A stretch of 59,919 nucleotides of DNA from Blastopirellula sp. (GTDB lineage: Bacteria; Planctomycetota; Planctomycetia; Pirellulales; Pirellulaceae). Where the stretch lies: contig NVWB01000014.1 of the NCBI GenBank assembly GCA_002733575.1, forward strand, positions 1 to 59,919. Reading direction: 5' to 3'. The position numbers were made by a program, and so were the translations under genes. Positions 59,778 to 59,919 of the stretch are shown piece by piece; the stretch's first letter is position 1, and the number at the start of each line of letters is the position of its first letter. The notes beneath the pieces are model-generated. The model was not told the origin of the DNA, did not search any database, and worked only from the letters and a program-made list of their open reading frames with translations.

Positions 59778-59919
59778 TTAGTGATTCAAGGCGGCGTTCA
59801 AAATGTGTGCCCAGGCTGGTGCTCTTGATTGAATGTGGATTTGAACCGGCCCTGCGTTGATGTGTCCACCATGGTGACGATTGTTGTGACGATTGTATCC
59901 GTGCGAAATTGCGATGCTA
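59778..59919 (-). CDS. His-rich protein, C-terminal part (5' end outside window)
   Basis: 46 complete codons are visible, in frame to the right edge: SIAISHGYNRHNNRHHGGHI, then NAGPVQIHIQSRAPAWAHIL and a short end. The repeated His/Asn/Gly suggests metal binding or low complexity; the family cannot be told from this part. The following terminator supports a real gene. Confidence 0.6.
   Translation of the reverse strand, partial: SIAISHGYNRHNNRHHGGHINAGPVQIHIQSRAPAWAHILNAALNH

Noticed and set aside
59820..59850. GGTTCAAATCC on the minus strand, like a tRNA T-loop
   Set aside because: The flanking bases do not form a T-stem, no anticodon arm or acceptor stem is visible, and the stretch lies in an open coding frame.
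1..59919. CRISPR array, prophage, or integrated plasmid
   Set aside because: No evenly spaced direct repeats, no cas, capsid, integrase or replication genes were seen; the gp88-like fragment alone does not make a prophage.

Overview
The window is a chromosomal segment of a planctomycete (probably Pirellulales or a related order; the genus cannot be told from sequence alone). The diagnosis rests on gene content: three formylglycine-type sulfatases, a DUF1559 pseudopilin-like protein with a GFTLIELL leader and an H-x9-DG tail, and two separate sets of planctomycete cytochrome/DUF proteins (DUF1592 + DUF1552; DUF1501 + DUF1549/DUF1553 + cytochrome-WD40). A TIGR03000-like/LamG protein and many secreted proteins of unknown role fit the same picture. 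Genes are on both strands in short operons, with many palindromic repeats in the gaps.

Layout. 1-9.7 kb: sulfatase region, holding the tail of one sulfatase, a small membrane protein, a membrane-anchored thioredoxin-like protein, a secreted protein overlapping a DUF1559 gene, a second sulfatase, a secreted serine hydrolase and a third sulfatase. 9.7-12.6 kb: repeat-rich stretch with an acidic hypothetical protein and an AT-rich TPR protein. 12.6-20.7 kb: housekeeping and signalling genes: ppdK, a receiver-GGDEF-CBS diguanylate cyclase, a CPBP protease, a glycerophosphodiesterase, frr and pyrH. 21.2-26.3 kb: a membrane protein framed by ~100-bp inverted repeats, a lipoprotein and a MscS/YbdG-type channel with a peptidoglycan-binding domain. 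26.7-31.8 kb: the DUF1592/DUF1552 pair and an esterase. 31.8-32.3 kb: a graveyard of inverted repeats, including what look like fused IS3-type ends.

32.4-40.5 kb is the most unusual part. Two small secreted proteins precede a 1737-residue exported protein. I read that protein as a divergent secretin with Ig-like N-terminal domains and a very large helical insertion. A TIGR03000-like/LamG protein converges on it across a shared terminator. 40.7-43.1 kb looks like a decaying accessory patch: a gp88-like gene split by a frame change at an ATGA, a small zinc-finger ORF whose tail is made of a dispersed repeat, a gene interrupted by one in-frame TAG, and a sequence with three 5S rRNA-like blocks.

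43.1-49.9 kb: a three-gene operon DUF1501 > DUF1549/1553 > cytochrome-WD40. 50.1-59.9 kb: a molybdopterin-domain protein without the usual Mo-ligand cysteine, a GntP-type permease with a soluble insertion, a sirtuin followed by a secreted HExxH protein and a membrane zinc-ribbon protein, a membrane protein with a receiver domain but no kinase, an acyltransferase-3 protein, a small membrane protein, and a secreted protein behind a long structured leader. The last gene runs off the right edge.

The sulfatases, cytochrome/DUF sets, esterase and permease fit uptake and breakdown of sulfated polysaccharide. The secretin-like locus may build an envelope pore or surface structure. Both are inferences from family membership and context.
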